Shown piece by piece: positions 8,931 to 16,217 of a DNA stretch of 64,000 nucleotides. The stretch is from positions 486,001-550,000 of the forward strand of contig NZ_CP052135.1 of assembly GCF_012955605.1 (NCBI RefSeq), given 5' to 3'. The stretch comes from Bacillus fonticola (lineage in GTDB: Bacteria > Bacillota > Bacilli > Bacillales > JC228). Position 1 is the stretch's first letter. Every line of letters begins with the position of its first letter. The notes under the pieces are model-generated. The model did not search any database and was not told the DNA's origin. It was given only the letters and a program-made list of their open reading frames with translations. The position numbers and the translations under genes are program-made.

Positions 8931-9378
8931 AACATTTCATGAGCTCAACACCCAACCTATGTATGAAAATTAGACACAAAGCAGTCTAGTTGTGATCAAG
9001 GCGGTGTGAGCAGAGCCCCAAGTAATAACGGTTACCTATGCGATGTTTTATTCTAATAGGGTAAATGAACAAGGTTAGAGCTCGGCGTCGCTCCGCCCCT
9101 TTTCCACAAAAACATTTCATGAGCTCAACACCCAACCTATGTATGAAAATTAGACACAAAGCAGTCTAGTTGTGATCAAGGCGGTGTGAGCAGAGCCCCA
9201 AGTAATAACGGTTACCTATGCGATGTTTTATTCTAATAGGGTAAATGAACATGGTTAGAGCTCGGCGTCGCTCCGCCCCTTTTCCACAAAAACATTTCAT
9301 GAGCTCTATGTATGAAAATTAGACACAAAGCAGTCTAGTTGTGATCAAGGCGGTGTGAGCAGAGCCCCTTTTCAACAA
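8931..9378 (+). repeat. Tandem array of a ~180-bp repeat (two full copies plus one deleted copy)
   Basis: Copies at 8931-9110 and 9111-9290 are both exactly 180 bp and differ by one base found by eye (A at 9072, T at 9252). The third copy, from 9291, lacks ~11 bases after GAGCTC and lacks the second half: the deletion joins AGAGCCCC to CTTTTC, that is, between two GCCCC direct repeats. No open frame of note. The same family occurs at 25577-25760 and, inverted and shortened, at 47478-47573. This array fills the whole interval between the two minus-strand genes. Confidence 0.95.
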
Positions 9379-9405
9379 AAAAACAGGTGAACAGATTCAC
9401 CTGTC
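9376..9405 (-). terminator. Terminator of YczE-like gene
   Basis: On the minus strand ACAGGTGAA pairs with TTCACCTGT and is followed by seven T. Overlaps the end of the repeat array. Confidence 0.88.
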
Positions 9406-9406
9406 T

Positions 9407-10033
9407 TTAATGTGTATTTGCCGTATACCAAGGACGTCTTCGAAATCCTCGCGTTACGATCGGATCGAAAAGCTGAATTAACGGACCAATTCCAAATGTA
9501 ATAACGAGCGTACCGATGCCGATAGGACCGCCAACGAGTAAGGCAAGCCCCAGCGCTGCGACCTCACCGACTGTTTTTGCAACGAGTAGGTTCCAGCCGA
9601 ATCGGTCGTGCAAAGAGAGCATGAGCATGTCGATCGGGTTTTGTGGATATTGTGGCTTCAAATAAATTGTGACCCCGAGAGCGATAGTACACATTCCTAC
9701 CAGGAAGACTGCGTATTTTCCAAGAGTTGATTCACTAGATATCACCGGTGTGAGTATGGAAAGCCAAGTATCTATTAAAAGACCGATCAAAAAAATAGCA
9801 AGCACTGAAAATAGCTTTGGTTTTTGGTTGACGAGAAGAGCGTTCACAAATATGAGTATAATGCCAATAATGATAACCCAATTTCCTACACTAAGCCCGA
9901 TGACGTCTGCTAATCCTACATTGAGTGCATCCCAAGCACCCGCACCGACATCAGCAAGAATAGTTAACGTAATGCCTGCTGTAAGCATGATAAGTCCTAC
10001 AAAATAAATAAGTAACTTTTCGATGAGCGTCAT
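9407..10033 (-). CDS. YczE/YitT-family integral membrane protein
   Basis: 208 residues, almost entirely hydrophobic with about five to six membrane spans and a short basic C-terminal tail (RGFRRRPWYT). The motif ADVGAGAWDALNVGLA near residues 28-43 and the later PQYPQNPIDMLMLSL are typical of the YczE branch of this family. Function in the family is poorly defined; B. subtilis YczE is needed for bacillaene/surfactin-related phosphopantetheinyl context but no mechanism is known. GGGGGT precedes the ATG. Single-gene transcript with its own terminator. Confidence 0.75.
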   Translation of the reverse strand: MTLIEKLLIYFVGLIMLTAGITLTILADVGAGAWDALNVGLADVIGLSVGNWVIIIGIILIFVNALLVNQKPKLFSVLAIFLIGLLIDTWLSILTPVISSESTLGKYAVFLVGMCTIALGVTIYLKPQYPQNPIDMLMLSLHDRFGWNLLVAKTVGEVAALGLALLVGGPIGIGTLVITFGIGPLIQLFDPIVTRGFRRRPWYTANTH

Positions 10034-10278
10034 GGTGTGTACCCCCAGCTTGATTTCGTATGAAAGTCTATACCCTTTTCATTACTCTTGTTAGTATAGC
10101 ATGGACGTTGCCTTGTTGGAGAGTATTTGGAAGAGGACGTGAAACGTTGTGGGGCTTGTAGTCGACAAACTGAGAAAGAGATTGACAATACTGCCTAATT
10201 CTCGTACTCCAGCAACAGTTGTATGAAAAATAAAAAATGAATGGGAGAGGTAGTGAAAGAACGCAGTGGCTAGTCGTT

Positions 10279-10311
10279 AAAAGAGCAGTGACCGGGTAGT
10301 TACCGCTCTTC
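10279..10311 (-). terminator. Terminator overlapping the lipoprotein stop codon
   Basis: On the minus strand AGAGCGGTAAC pairs imperfectly with GTCACTGCTCT and is followed by TTTT; the stop codon lies in the stem. Confidence 0.6.
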
Positions 10312-10734
10312 TGCCACGATAATTTTCCAAGCGAAAATAGCCGTTCCTTCATCCCACGTGCTAAACAGTCCGTAATTGTATTCGCCAGGTTCTTTTGGTG
10401 CCTCGTACGATCCGTCTATGCTAGTTTGAAATGAGCCGCTACCATACTTCCAAATGCCGAGCTTTTGTTCAAGGGGTGCCTCAGGAAAAGTGACATAGAT
10501 GGTTTCTCCTGGCTGCACTACCAATTCCTTTTGATCTGACACGAGTATATCAGGCGATGGAGCATTCGTAGTCGTCGCGCGATCCCCGTCTTCCCAACTA
10601 TAAGAGCCTCTAACGACCCCAGCTTCTTCCTCTGTATCCGTAATAGTAGGTAAAGGAGGAATTTCCTCAGATGCACAACTGATTAAGACCAAAAGAGTCA
10701 GTACACCCACTGCTAGCTGCAAGAACGGTTTCAC
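10300..10734 (-). CDS. Small lipoprotein of unknown function
   Basis: 144 residues from GTG at 10734, six bases after GAGGTG; a frame-upstream GTG would itself lie in that ribosome site. The N-terminus MKPFLQLAVGVLTLLVLISC is a lipoprotein signal with lipobox LISC, so Cys20 should be lipidated and the protein anchored outside the membrane. The rest is soluble, acidic near the anchor (a probable linker rich in E, D, T), then a beta-rich domain with VVQPGETIYVTFPEAP and an aromatic C-terminal stretch. I do not recognise the domain; the pattern PGETIYVTFP suggests an immunoglobulin-like fold but this is a guess. Confidence 0.75.
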   Translation of the reverse strand: MKPFLQLAVGVLTLLVLISCASEEIPPLPTITDTEEEAGVVRGSYSWEDGDRATTTNAPSPDILVSDQKELVVQPGETIYVTFPEAPLEQKLGIWKYGSGSFQTSIDGSYEAPKEPGEYNYGLFSTWDEGTAIFAWKIIVAEER

Positions 10735-10743
10735 ACGAATCAC

Positions 10744-11195
10744 CTCTAGTTAACTAGTCGATTGAGACTTATATAAAACGTTACTAGTCCATTAGGTTCA
10801 GTGTACTTTGTAGTCGGGAATTTTTCCACTCCATTTCCAAAGTGTAAGGAGGATGTAATAAAAGAATGCAAATAAACACAATCGAACCGAGTTTATATAA
10901 ATGGCATGACATTGTAACAGAATTGCAAATAGGGGGGGAAGCTTTTGAGGAAAGACTGGTACAGAAATTTCACTTCATCGGAGAAATCTCTACGTCAAAT
11001 GTTAACATCCCAACTCATAGGATCGGCCTCTTCTTGCGCAAATTCTTTAAAGTGTAATCCAATTCCTCTCAACAATAGTACCGTCCTCTTCAGTAAATGT
11101 ATTTTCGTTATCGTAGCCATGTGCTCAACCCCTTGTTATGATTTTTTCTATCATACAGAAAAGGTTGATAAATATCTATAAAACTCGCCATCTTG
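10744..11195. other. Intergenic region with possible decayed small ORF
   Basis: No convincing gene. On the minus strand AAGGGG precedes an ATG at about 11122-11120 whose frame gives ~41 codons, while an overlapping frame without a start reads YDNENTFTEEDGTIVERNW; protein-like stretches in two frames suggest a frame-shifted remnant. On the plus strand a 63-codon frame at 10866 has only a poorly spaced AGGAGG. None is supported enough to call. Confidence 0.3.
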
Positions 11196-11228
11196 TAAAA
11201 AAAAACGCACCCATTTATTAGGGCGCGC
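11196..11228 (-). terminator. Terminator of alarmone hydrolase gene
   Basis: Minus strand: CGCGCCC pairs with GGGTGCG across an 8-base loop, followed by nine T. Confidence 0.88.
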
Positions 11229-11229
11229 A

Positions 11230-11877
11230 CTAAGATAAGTTCGTTTTTAAAGTACTCAATGTATTTACGGCAAAAGCCGTCGTGATGACTTTTTCCCAAC
11301 TGTTTTCGTAGCGCTGTGGTTGTAAAAAGTAAAACGCCCATGGTTCCATCTCTTCTTGCAGTGAAGAGAATCCGAGTTGTTCGCAAAGAGGAACGAAAAA
11401 CGTCACAGTTTCGTTTGCGTACGTAATTTGCTTAGTACGAGGTTTTGCTGATAGTGTTTGGATGTTGTGTAAGCGGTCACAACACTTTATGAGACCGATA
11501 CGAGGGTCTTGCATAACGTAATCGAGCAATCGATGGTTTTGTCTCGTTCTATAAAGTTCTTTTGGCTCATTTAGTTGGCGTGGACCTTTCGTTAATCCTT
11601 CAACAAAAAACGCAATCGTCTCACCGAATTGTTCACGAATCGAATCGAGCGTTACGTCAGTATCTTCCACAACATCGTGAAGCCAAGCTGCTGCCAAAGT
11701 GTCGGCGTCCGCTTGCTCATGACAAAGTCTAAAAAACACTGCCTCAGGATGAGTGATATAAGGTTCCCCAGAATCTCGCACTTGATGGGCATGTGCACGC
11801 GTAGCTAAATCTTGTGCTGAACGAACGGTTTGCTGCTCTTCTTTTGTGAGATGCTGCATCATCTCTAGAATTGTCAT
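11230..11877 (-). CDS. HD-domain protein, small (p)ppGpp-hydrolase type (RelA/SpoT hydrolase-like)
   Basis: 215 residues from ATG 11877 (GAGGGG upstream). It consists of one HD domain of the RSH hydrolase class: HAHQ (residues 29-32), GEPYITHP (37-44), HDVVEDTD (67-74) and KCCDRLHN (131-138), the metal and guanine contact motifs of MESH1 and the hydrolase half of Rel. There is no synthetase, TGS or ACT domain. This fits a stand-alone small alarmone hydrolase that degrades (p)ppGpp, but some single HD proteins of this class act on other nucleotides, so substrate is inferred. Monocistronic with a strong terminator. Confidence 0.82.
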   Translation of the reverse strand: MTILEMMQHLTKEEQQTVRSAQDLATRAHAHQVRDSGEPYITHPEAVFFRLCHEQADADTLAAAWLHDVVEDTDVTLDSIREQFGETIAFFVEGLTKGPRQLNEPKELYRTRQNHRLLDYVMQDPRIGLIKCCDRLHNIQTLSAKPRTKQITYANETVTFFVPLCEQLGFSSLQEEMEPWAFYFLQPQRYENSWEKVITTAFAVNTLSTLKTNLS

Positions 11878-12226
11878 ACGAATGTTACCCCTCTGCCTTA
11901 ATAGTAATAATGTACAAAATTCTATCACGCCTTTCGACAAAACGAAAGGATTTTCGACAGATTGCCAGAAACTGTTCATAGGGTGTTGTTCTTACTGTAT
12001 GCAGAACTTGAGAGACAATGACTGAAAAAAGGCTTGTTTTTGAGACTTTTCTTAAAGCCATGTCACAAGGATTAATAGAGAGAGGGAAGAATGTAAGGCT
12101 TCATATAAAGAAAATATACAATGGAAGATTGCAGGAAGTCTGTAGATAGTAATGGCTTTCATGAAACTTAGCTTAATGCTATTTTCACAAGACGATATGA
12201 CGCGTGGTTTCAAGTAATTTGTGGCA
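11878..12226. other. Intergenic region, nothing recognised
   Basis: About 350 bases upstream of the HD-domain gene. AT-rich, short frames only; no RNA element recognised. Confidence 0.5.
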
Positions 12227-12228
12227 GA

Positions 12229-12264
12229 AAGAGAGCTTGGTGATCGTCCTCCAAGCTCTCTTTT
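12229..12264. terminator. Strong hairpin terminator of ECF sigma operon
   Basis: AGAGAGCTTGG (12230-12240) pairs perfectly with CCAAGCTCTCT (12251-12261). Both strands give a pyrimidine-rich tail; it directly follows the stop of the minus-strand permease gene. Confidence 0.85.
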
Positions 12265-13383
12265 CTACGCATGCACTTGCTTTCGTTTTACTCTCAAACA
12301 AAGTAGGGCAAGGGCAATGACACTAACAGCTGTGACGACAGCCGGAATCCAAATCGACGTGAGAATAGGCTGTCCAAATAAGACGATCGCTTCAAACTGC
12401 ATAAACAGTTCTTCCACTCGTAGTAGGGTCATAAAGCTGTAATCTTGGATGAGACGGGCGAGAGAGTCCTCTGGAACCATAATAAACTCTGCTAATATGA
12501 GTGGAATTCCGAAGAGTAGACTACTCACTACAAAGGCGAGAAATGTATTTGGGAATAATGTCGATATGAGCAAAATGACTAACGCAAGTCCTAATGCACC
12601 TAAAAGGGAAACGCCAAGCTGTACAAGGTGGTACTCGCCCATCGTCCAAGCGTACGGTGAGGTCGTGTACTTAAAAATAGCTTGCACAGGTGCCTCCCAG
12701 CCAGTCGTCCCGTAGGCTAAAAAGCGTAACGTAAGATTCAGTATTTCTGAAGCAGATACCACGATTATAGTGAAGAGTATTGCGGCTGAAATTTTGGCAT
12801 TCAGATGCTTAGAGCGACCGTAGCGACTGCTAAACAAAATCGGCTCTGTTTTCCATTGGGCATCGTTTGAAAACACACCGGAAAGCCCGAGCAATAAAAG
12901 AAATGCGACAAATACAAAATGGAACGTGTTGACGTAATCAACGACTTCTTCTGGACCGTTAAAGTAAACAAACTCGTCTACATTCACTTCATTCAGCATT
13001 TTTTTGTGCAATTGTAAACTAGCTTTTTCACTTCCAGATGCCTTTGCAATCGAAAAATCAAGCAACTTTGCCTCTTCCTCAAGGTTCACTTGAATACTTC
13101 GTTCCCAAGAAAATTGCTCGAATACACTCATTTTTCCTAGTTTGAAAAGCTCTTCTTCCCCGTACTGACTTCTAAGTGTGGTTTCATCTTCTTTTATTTT
13201 TGCGATCAACTCATCCGTCACTTTGCCTTCATAAGGTGCGTACTCATCAGTGAGGTCTGGGCGTGGGTTAGTAAAAGTAATGCTAAACACTAAGTAGGCA
13301 AGCGCACCGAGCAAAACAACACCTGCCCAGAGCATTTTTTGTGAAAAGATTTTACGCAATTCAAAGCCTATCATCCGAATCAT
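12265..13383 (-). CDS. ABC-2 type transporter permease (last gene of ECF sigma operon)
   Basis: 372 residues. One membrane span near the N-terminus (LWAGVVLLGALAYLVFS), a large extracytoplasmic domain of about 110 residues rich in charged amino acids, then about five spans. This layout is that of ABC-2 exporters of the bacitracin/lantibiotic-immunity or stress-response type. The start overlaps the ATPase stop codon by four bases (ATGA), so the pair is coupled. Substrate unknown; linkage to an ECF sigma factor suggests a cell-envelope or antimicrobial-peptide response, by analogy with the sigY operon of B. subtilis. Confidence 0.82.
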   Translation of the reverse strand: MIRMIGFELRKIFSQKMLWAGVVLLGALAYLVFSITFTNPRPDLTDEYAPYEGKVTDELIAKIKEDETTLRSQYGEEELFKLGKMSVFEQFSWERSIQVNLEEEAKLLDFSIAKASGSEKASLQLHKKMLNEVNVDEFVYFNGPEEVVDYVNTFHFVFVAFLLLLGLSGVFSNDAQWKTEPILFSSRYGRSKHLNAKISAAILFTIIVVSASEILNLTLRFLAYGTTGWEAPVQAIFKYTTSPYAWTMGEYHLVQLGVSLLGALGLALVILLISTLFPNTFLAFVVSSLLFGIPLILAEFIMVPEDSLARLIQDYSFMTLLRVEELFMQFEAIVLFGQPILTSIWIPAVVTAVSVIALALLCLRVKRKQVHA

Positions 13384-14255
13384 GATACAACCTCCGTGCG
13401 ATCAAAGTGGTACAAATAATAGTCCTCGAGCGTTGGGGTGACCTCGCTCGCACCGTGTACGTCGTGTTGATCTGCGAGAAAGCGAACTCTTGCTTCGTTT
13501 CCTTCTGGTGTTATGTTCGTTGTTTGTTGTGTTGCTTCTAACTGAAGAGCTTCAGATTGACTGCACAAAATCTCCCACACGCGACCACGCATTTCGTCTA
13601 CTAAAGTAGCAGGTGGTGCTTGTGCTAGCAATCTACCTTGTTTCAAGACAAGTACTTCCTTTGCAATCGTTTCGATGTCCGACACGATGTGTGTAGAGAT
13701 GAGCACGATTTTGTCTTGCGCCATGGAGGCGAGTAGGTTTCGAAACCGGATGCGTTCTTTCGGATCGAGGCCGACTGTCGGTTCGTCAACGAGTACTATT
13801 TTCGGGTTGTTCAAGAGAGCTTGTGCGATTCCGACACGCTGCTTCATCCCACCGGAAAAAGTTTTGATTTTCTTTTTGCCCACGTCTTGTAGCCCGACTT
13901 TTTCAAGTAAATCTTCTGTGCGGGTCACCGATTCCTCTTTAGTAAGCCCTTTAATTGTTGCCATGTAGTGAAGAAACTTCTTTGCCGAGAAGTGTTGGTA
14001 ATAGCCGATGTTTTGCGGGAGGTAACCAATTAGGTCTCGGTACGTTTCCCCTAATTTGAAAATGTTTTCCCCGTTCAGTGTCACACTCCCTGAACTCGGG
14101 TGGGCAACGGTCGCGAGAATGCGCATAAGCGTCGTCTTACCAGAACCATTTGCGCCAAGGAATCCATAAATGCCAGGAGTAAGTTGAAAGTGTAACTGAT
14201 CAATTACCGTTTTCTTTCCGAATGTTTTAGACAATTGCTTTGCGTCGAGTTGCAT
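13380..14255 (-). CDS. ABC transporter ATP-binding protein (ECF sigma operon)
   Basis: 291 residues. Walker A GANGSGKTT (residues 34-42), Q-loop LPQ, signature FSGGMKQRVG, Walker B IVLVDEP and the H-loop STH are all present, so it should be an active ATPase. Residues ~220-291 form a C-terminal extension common in drug-export ATPases. It overlaps the upstream membrane-protein gene by 29 bases and the downstream permease gene by 4, making a tightly coupled operon. It powers the permease encoded immediately downstream. Confidence 0.92.
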   Translation of the reverse strand: MQLDAKQLSKTFGKKTVIDQLHFQLTPGIYGFLGANGSGKTTLMRILATVAHPSSGSVTLNGENIFKLGETYRDLIGYLPQNIGYYQHFSAKKFLHYMATIKGLTKEESVTRTEDLLEKVGLQDVGKKKIKTFSGGMKQRVGIAQALLNNPKIVLVDEPTVGLDPKERIRFRNLLASMAQDKIVLISTHIVSDIETIAKEVLVLKQGRLLAQAPPATLVDEMRGRVWEILCSQSEALQLEATQQTTNITPEGNEARVRFLADQHDVHGASEVTPTLEDYYLYHFDRTEVVS

Positions 14256-15051
14256 CTTGATCTCTCCTTACTATGTCTCGTATTTTCCATAACAGAACAA
14301 CAATACTGATGAGCCATCCAGCTACCAATGTAAGAGTGGATAACGATTCGTAAGTGAATTTCAACTCATTCATTGTTTGCAAGAGAAAAACGGTGCCCCC
14401 CCAAATGCTTATAAACAATACGAGGACAAAGCTACTTCGCACTCGAATAGAACTGACGACGACTAAGGCAAGAGCGCTCAATATAGCACTCGGGAAGAAC
14501 CAGTAGCGTAATAAAAAGTCAAGCGTGACCAGTTGAGTTTGCAATTGAATAACGAGAACTAGCCCGCTCGTCAAAAGCAAATTCATCACACTCACTACTA
14601 GCACGCGAGAGACAAAAATTTGTGCGTATGAGTAGCGACAGGATGCTTCAAGCTCGGTTAGCTCGGCATCGCGTCCTCGAAGCACTTCCGTTAATCCGTA
14701 CAAAAAAGGAAGTGGGGCGAGAAAGAGGAAGAGATTCTCCCAATTTTGCCCGGCGTTTACGAGTAAGAGAACGCCAACTAAGAACAAGCCGATGTTCCAA
14801 ACCCAAAACAGTGGCTGCACATACAGAAGTTCTTTTGCAGAATGGTGCAAAAGCTCGGTTATCATTTGACGACGGGATTTCGGCGCCGGAGCCGCTATTT
14901 GCCTATAGTCAGCAGGCTGTGGAACAAACTGACGCAGTGATTCAATTGTCATTTGCACGTCTTCATCGGTGGGCGATTCCACCTTGTATTCCCGAAGCCA
15001 TTTTTGCAGCTCTTCATCTTCATTCGTCCACGATTCATGATTGTGTGCCAT
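14227..15051 (-). CDS. Membrane protein, possible anti-sigma factor of the ECF sigma operon
   Basis: 274 residues from ATG 15051, nine bases after GAGGTG. The first ~75 residues are hydrophilic and acidic (NEDEELQKWLREYKVESP) and should face the cytoplasm; the rest has about six membrane spans in pairs. It lies between the sigma gene (17-base overlap) and the ABC ATPase. Position and a soluble N-terminal helix-rich segment fit an anti-sigma factor or a sensor/accessory subunit of the transporter. No zinc-binding HXXXCXXC anti-sigma motif is present. I do not recognise a named family; function is inferred from context. Confidence 0.65.
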   Translation of the reverse strand: MAHNHESWTNEDEELQKWLREYKVESPTDEDVQMTIESLRQFVPQPADYRQIAAPAPKSRRQMITELLHHSAKELLYVQPLFWVWNIGLFLVGVLLLVNAGQNWENLFLFLAPLPFLYGLTEVLRGRDAELTELEASCRYSYAQIFVSRVLVVSVMNLLLTSGLVLVIQLQTQLVTLDFLLRYWFFPSAILSALALVVVSSIRVRSSFVLVLFISIWGGTVFLLQTMNELKFTYESLSTLTLVAGWLISIVVLLWKIRDIVRRDQDATRRKAIV

Positions 15052-15601
15052 GTTGCCGTTCACCTCGTTCCCATTTCTTTTTGAGTTTTTGAATACCTTG
15101 ATGCAAACGCGATTTTACTGTCGACTCTGTAGTTTCCATGGCAACAGCAATCTCTTTAATCTTCCAACCTTTGTAATAGCGGAGTAAAATGGCTTCCCTT
15201 TGATACTCAGGTAGCTGTGCAATCGCTTCTTTTACCTCGGCATACGATTCCTTTCGCTCAAACATAAAGGGCACGTCGGTACTACTTGCTGGTGAGAGCT
15301 CCTCCTTATACTCGAGTTGCTGTTGCGACTGACGAAATGCCTTTGATCGAAAGTAGTCCCGTGTCGTGTTGAGCGCAATTTTGATGACCCAATGAAGCGC
15401 CTCCCCTTGAAATTGATAGGAATGAATTCGTTGGAGAGATTTCATGAAAGTATCCTGTGTCAAATCATAAGCAGCTTCTTTATTACCGAGCTTCCGGTAG
15501 ATAAACGAATAGACTGCCTGATAATGTCTACGTACAAAAACATCCATCGCGCTTTGACTTCCGTTTTGTATGTCGCGAATTAATTGTTCATCCGTCAGCA
15601 T
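15035..15601 (-). CDS. ECF (sigma-70 family, group 4) RNA polymerase sigma factor
   Basis: 188 residues. Sigma region 2 (AMDVFVRRHYQAVYSFIYRK...DLTQDTFMKSLQRI, ~residues 18-60) and region 4 (LPEYQREAILLRYYKGWKIKEIA then TESTVKSRLHQGIQKLKK, ~residues 130-175) are joined by a short linker; there is no region 1 or 3, as expected of ECF factors. First gene of a four-gene minus-strand operon with the membrane protein and ABC transporter. A promoter-like AAAACCC-N16-type site with CGTC at the -10 lies upstream, suggesting autoregulation. Confidence 0.93.
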   Translation of the reverse strand: MLTDEQLIRDIQNGSQSAMDVFVRRHYQAVYSFIYRKLGNKEAAYDLTQDTFMKSLQRIHSYQFQGEALHWVIKIALNTTRDYFRSKAFRQSQQQLEYKEELSPASSTDVPFMFERKESYAEVKEAIAQLPEYQREAILLRYYKGWKIKEIAVAMETTESTVKSRLHQGIQKLKKKWERGERQHGTQS

Positions 15602-15623
15602 GTTTGTCCACCTCGCTTAGTAA

Positions 15624-15648
15624 GACGACCTCTTTTTAAAAGGGTTTT
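15624..15648 (-). promoter_or_regulatory. Candidate autoregulatory ECF promoter
   Basis: On the minus strand AAAACCC (15648-15642) is followed by CGTC (15627-15624) with exactly 16 bases between AAC and CGTC. AAC-N16-CGT is the classical spacing of Bacillus ECF promoters (sigma-W, sigma-Y). It lies just upstream of the sigma gene ribosome site. Confidence 0.55.
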
Positions 15649-15661
15649 AAAGATGGTAGAA

Positions 15662-15696
15662 AAAACTCCCCCCACTTTTTGGAAGTGAAGGGAGAT
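15662..15696 (-). terminator. Hairpin with T-run, minus strand
   Basis: CTCCCTTCACTT pairs with AAGTGGGGGGAG (two mismatches) followed by six T on the minus strand. It would stop transcription coming from the decayed gene before the sigma promoter. Confidence 0.55.
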
Positions 15697-15860
15697 TGTA
15701 CACTTGTTTTCTCCATCAAAATCAATAAGTGCATAGCTAGCTTTCGTATCGCCATCGTATGGCATACCGATACTTCCGATAACTCAGCAGCAACTTCGTT
15801 AAACCGGACACCGTATCGAATAGTATACCGTTTGTTAGCTGTCCAAGGGGAGGGTGCCAC
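15690..15860 (-). pseudogene. Remnant of a calcineurin-like metallophosphoesterase C-terminus
   Basis: In one minus frame, directly after a stop, the sequence reads GSIGMPYDGDTKASYALIDF, close to the GSVGxPRDGDPRASYA motif that ends YfcE-type metallophosphoesterases. Upstream the matching residues would continue in other frames (RYGVRF; GQLTNG where GHTH is expected), so at least one frameshift separates them, and no start or metal-binding N-terminal motifs remain. Identified by motif memory only; the degree of decay beyond this stretch is uncertain. Confidence 0.5.
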
Positions 15861-15965
15861 TAGGCAAGTGGATCGAGCACCCGGTATATTTTGAATGAAG
15901 ATGCGTTCGAGGGAATAGTTATTGGTTATTGAGATACTGCGAGATTAAAGCGAATCCAACAAGCT

Positions 15966-16137
15966 TTATCTATTCTTATCTCGCGTACGAACATGAGCCA
16001 AATAGAACAGCCCGAGAACAACCGGTATCGCAATGAAAAACGGAATGTTTATGTTTGCTTGGAAGATGAAAGCGACGACCATCATAACAGCAACGAAAAC
16101 GATGTTATACAAGCAACCTCTTCCGAATGTTTCCATA
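15966..16137 (-). pseudogene. Small two-span membrane protein gene with a single frameshift
   Basis: A strong site GGGGGAGGTG precedes ATG at 16137, whose frame reads METFGRGCLYNIVFVAVMM, then shifts. Dropping one base of the C-run at 16078-16081 joins it to VVAFIFQANINIPFFIAIPV and on to HVRTRDKNR and a stop at 15966, giving a coherent ~56-residue protein with two membrane segments and a basic tail. Without that correction the frame gives a hydrophilic, unlikely product ending at almost the same place. Either a real recent frameshift or a sequencing error. I do not recognise the family. Confidence 0.6.
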
Positions 16138-16181
16138 TGAAACACCTCCCCCTTCTTACAGTACCATAGGACAAAATATAG

Positions 16182-16215
16182 AAAAAAGACCGGAGTGTGA
16201 GCACCCCGGCCTTTT
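16182..16215 (-). terminator. Terminator of opuAA-opuAB
   Basis: Minus strand GGCCGGGGTG pairs with CACTCCGGTC (G-T pairs allowed), loop of four, then six T. Confidence 0.85.
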
Positions 16216-16217
16216 CT

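Noticed and set aside
7309-8989. Several plus-strand frames across the Rieske oxidoreductase
   Set aside because: The minus strand carries a complete, motif-bearing protein; plus frames are short and overlapping.
8931-9378. CRISPR array
   Set aside because: Unit is 180 bp, tandem without spacers, and no cas gene is near.
12061-12150. 29-codon plus frame starting ATGTCACAAGG
   Set aside because: No ribosome site and no conserved character.
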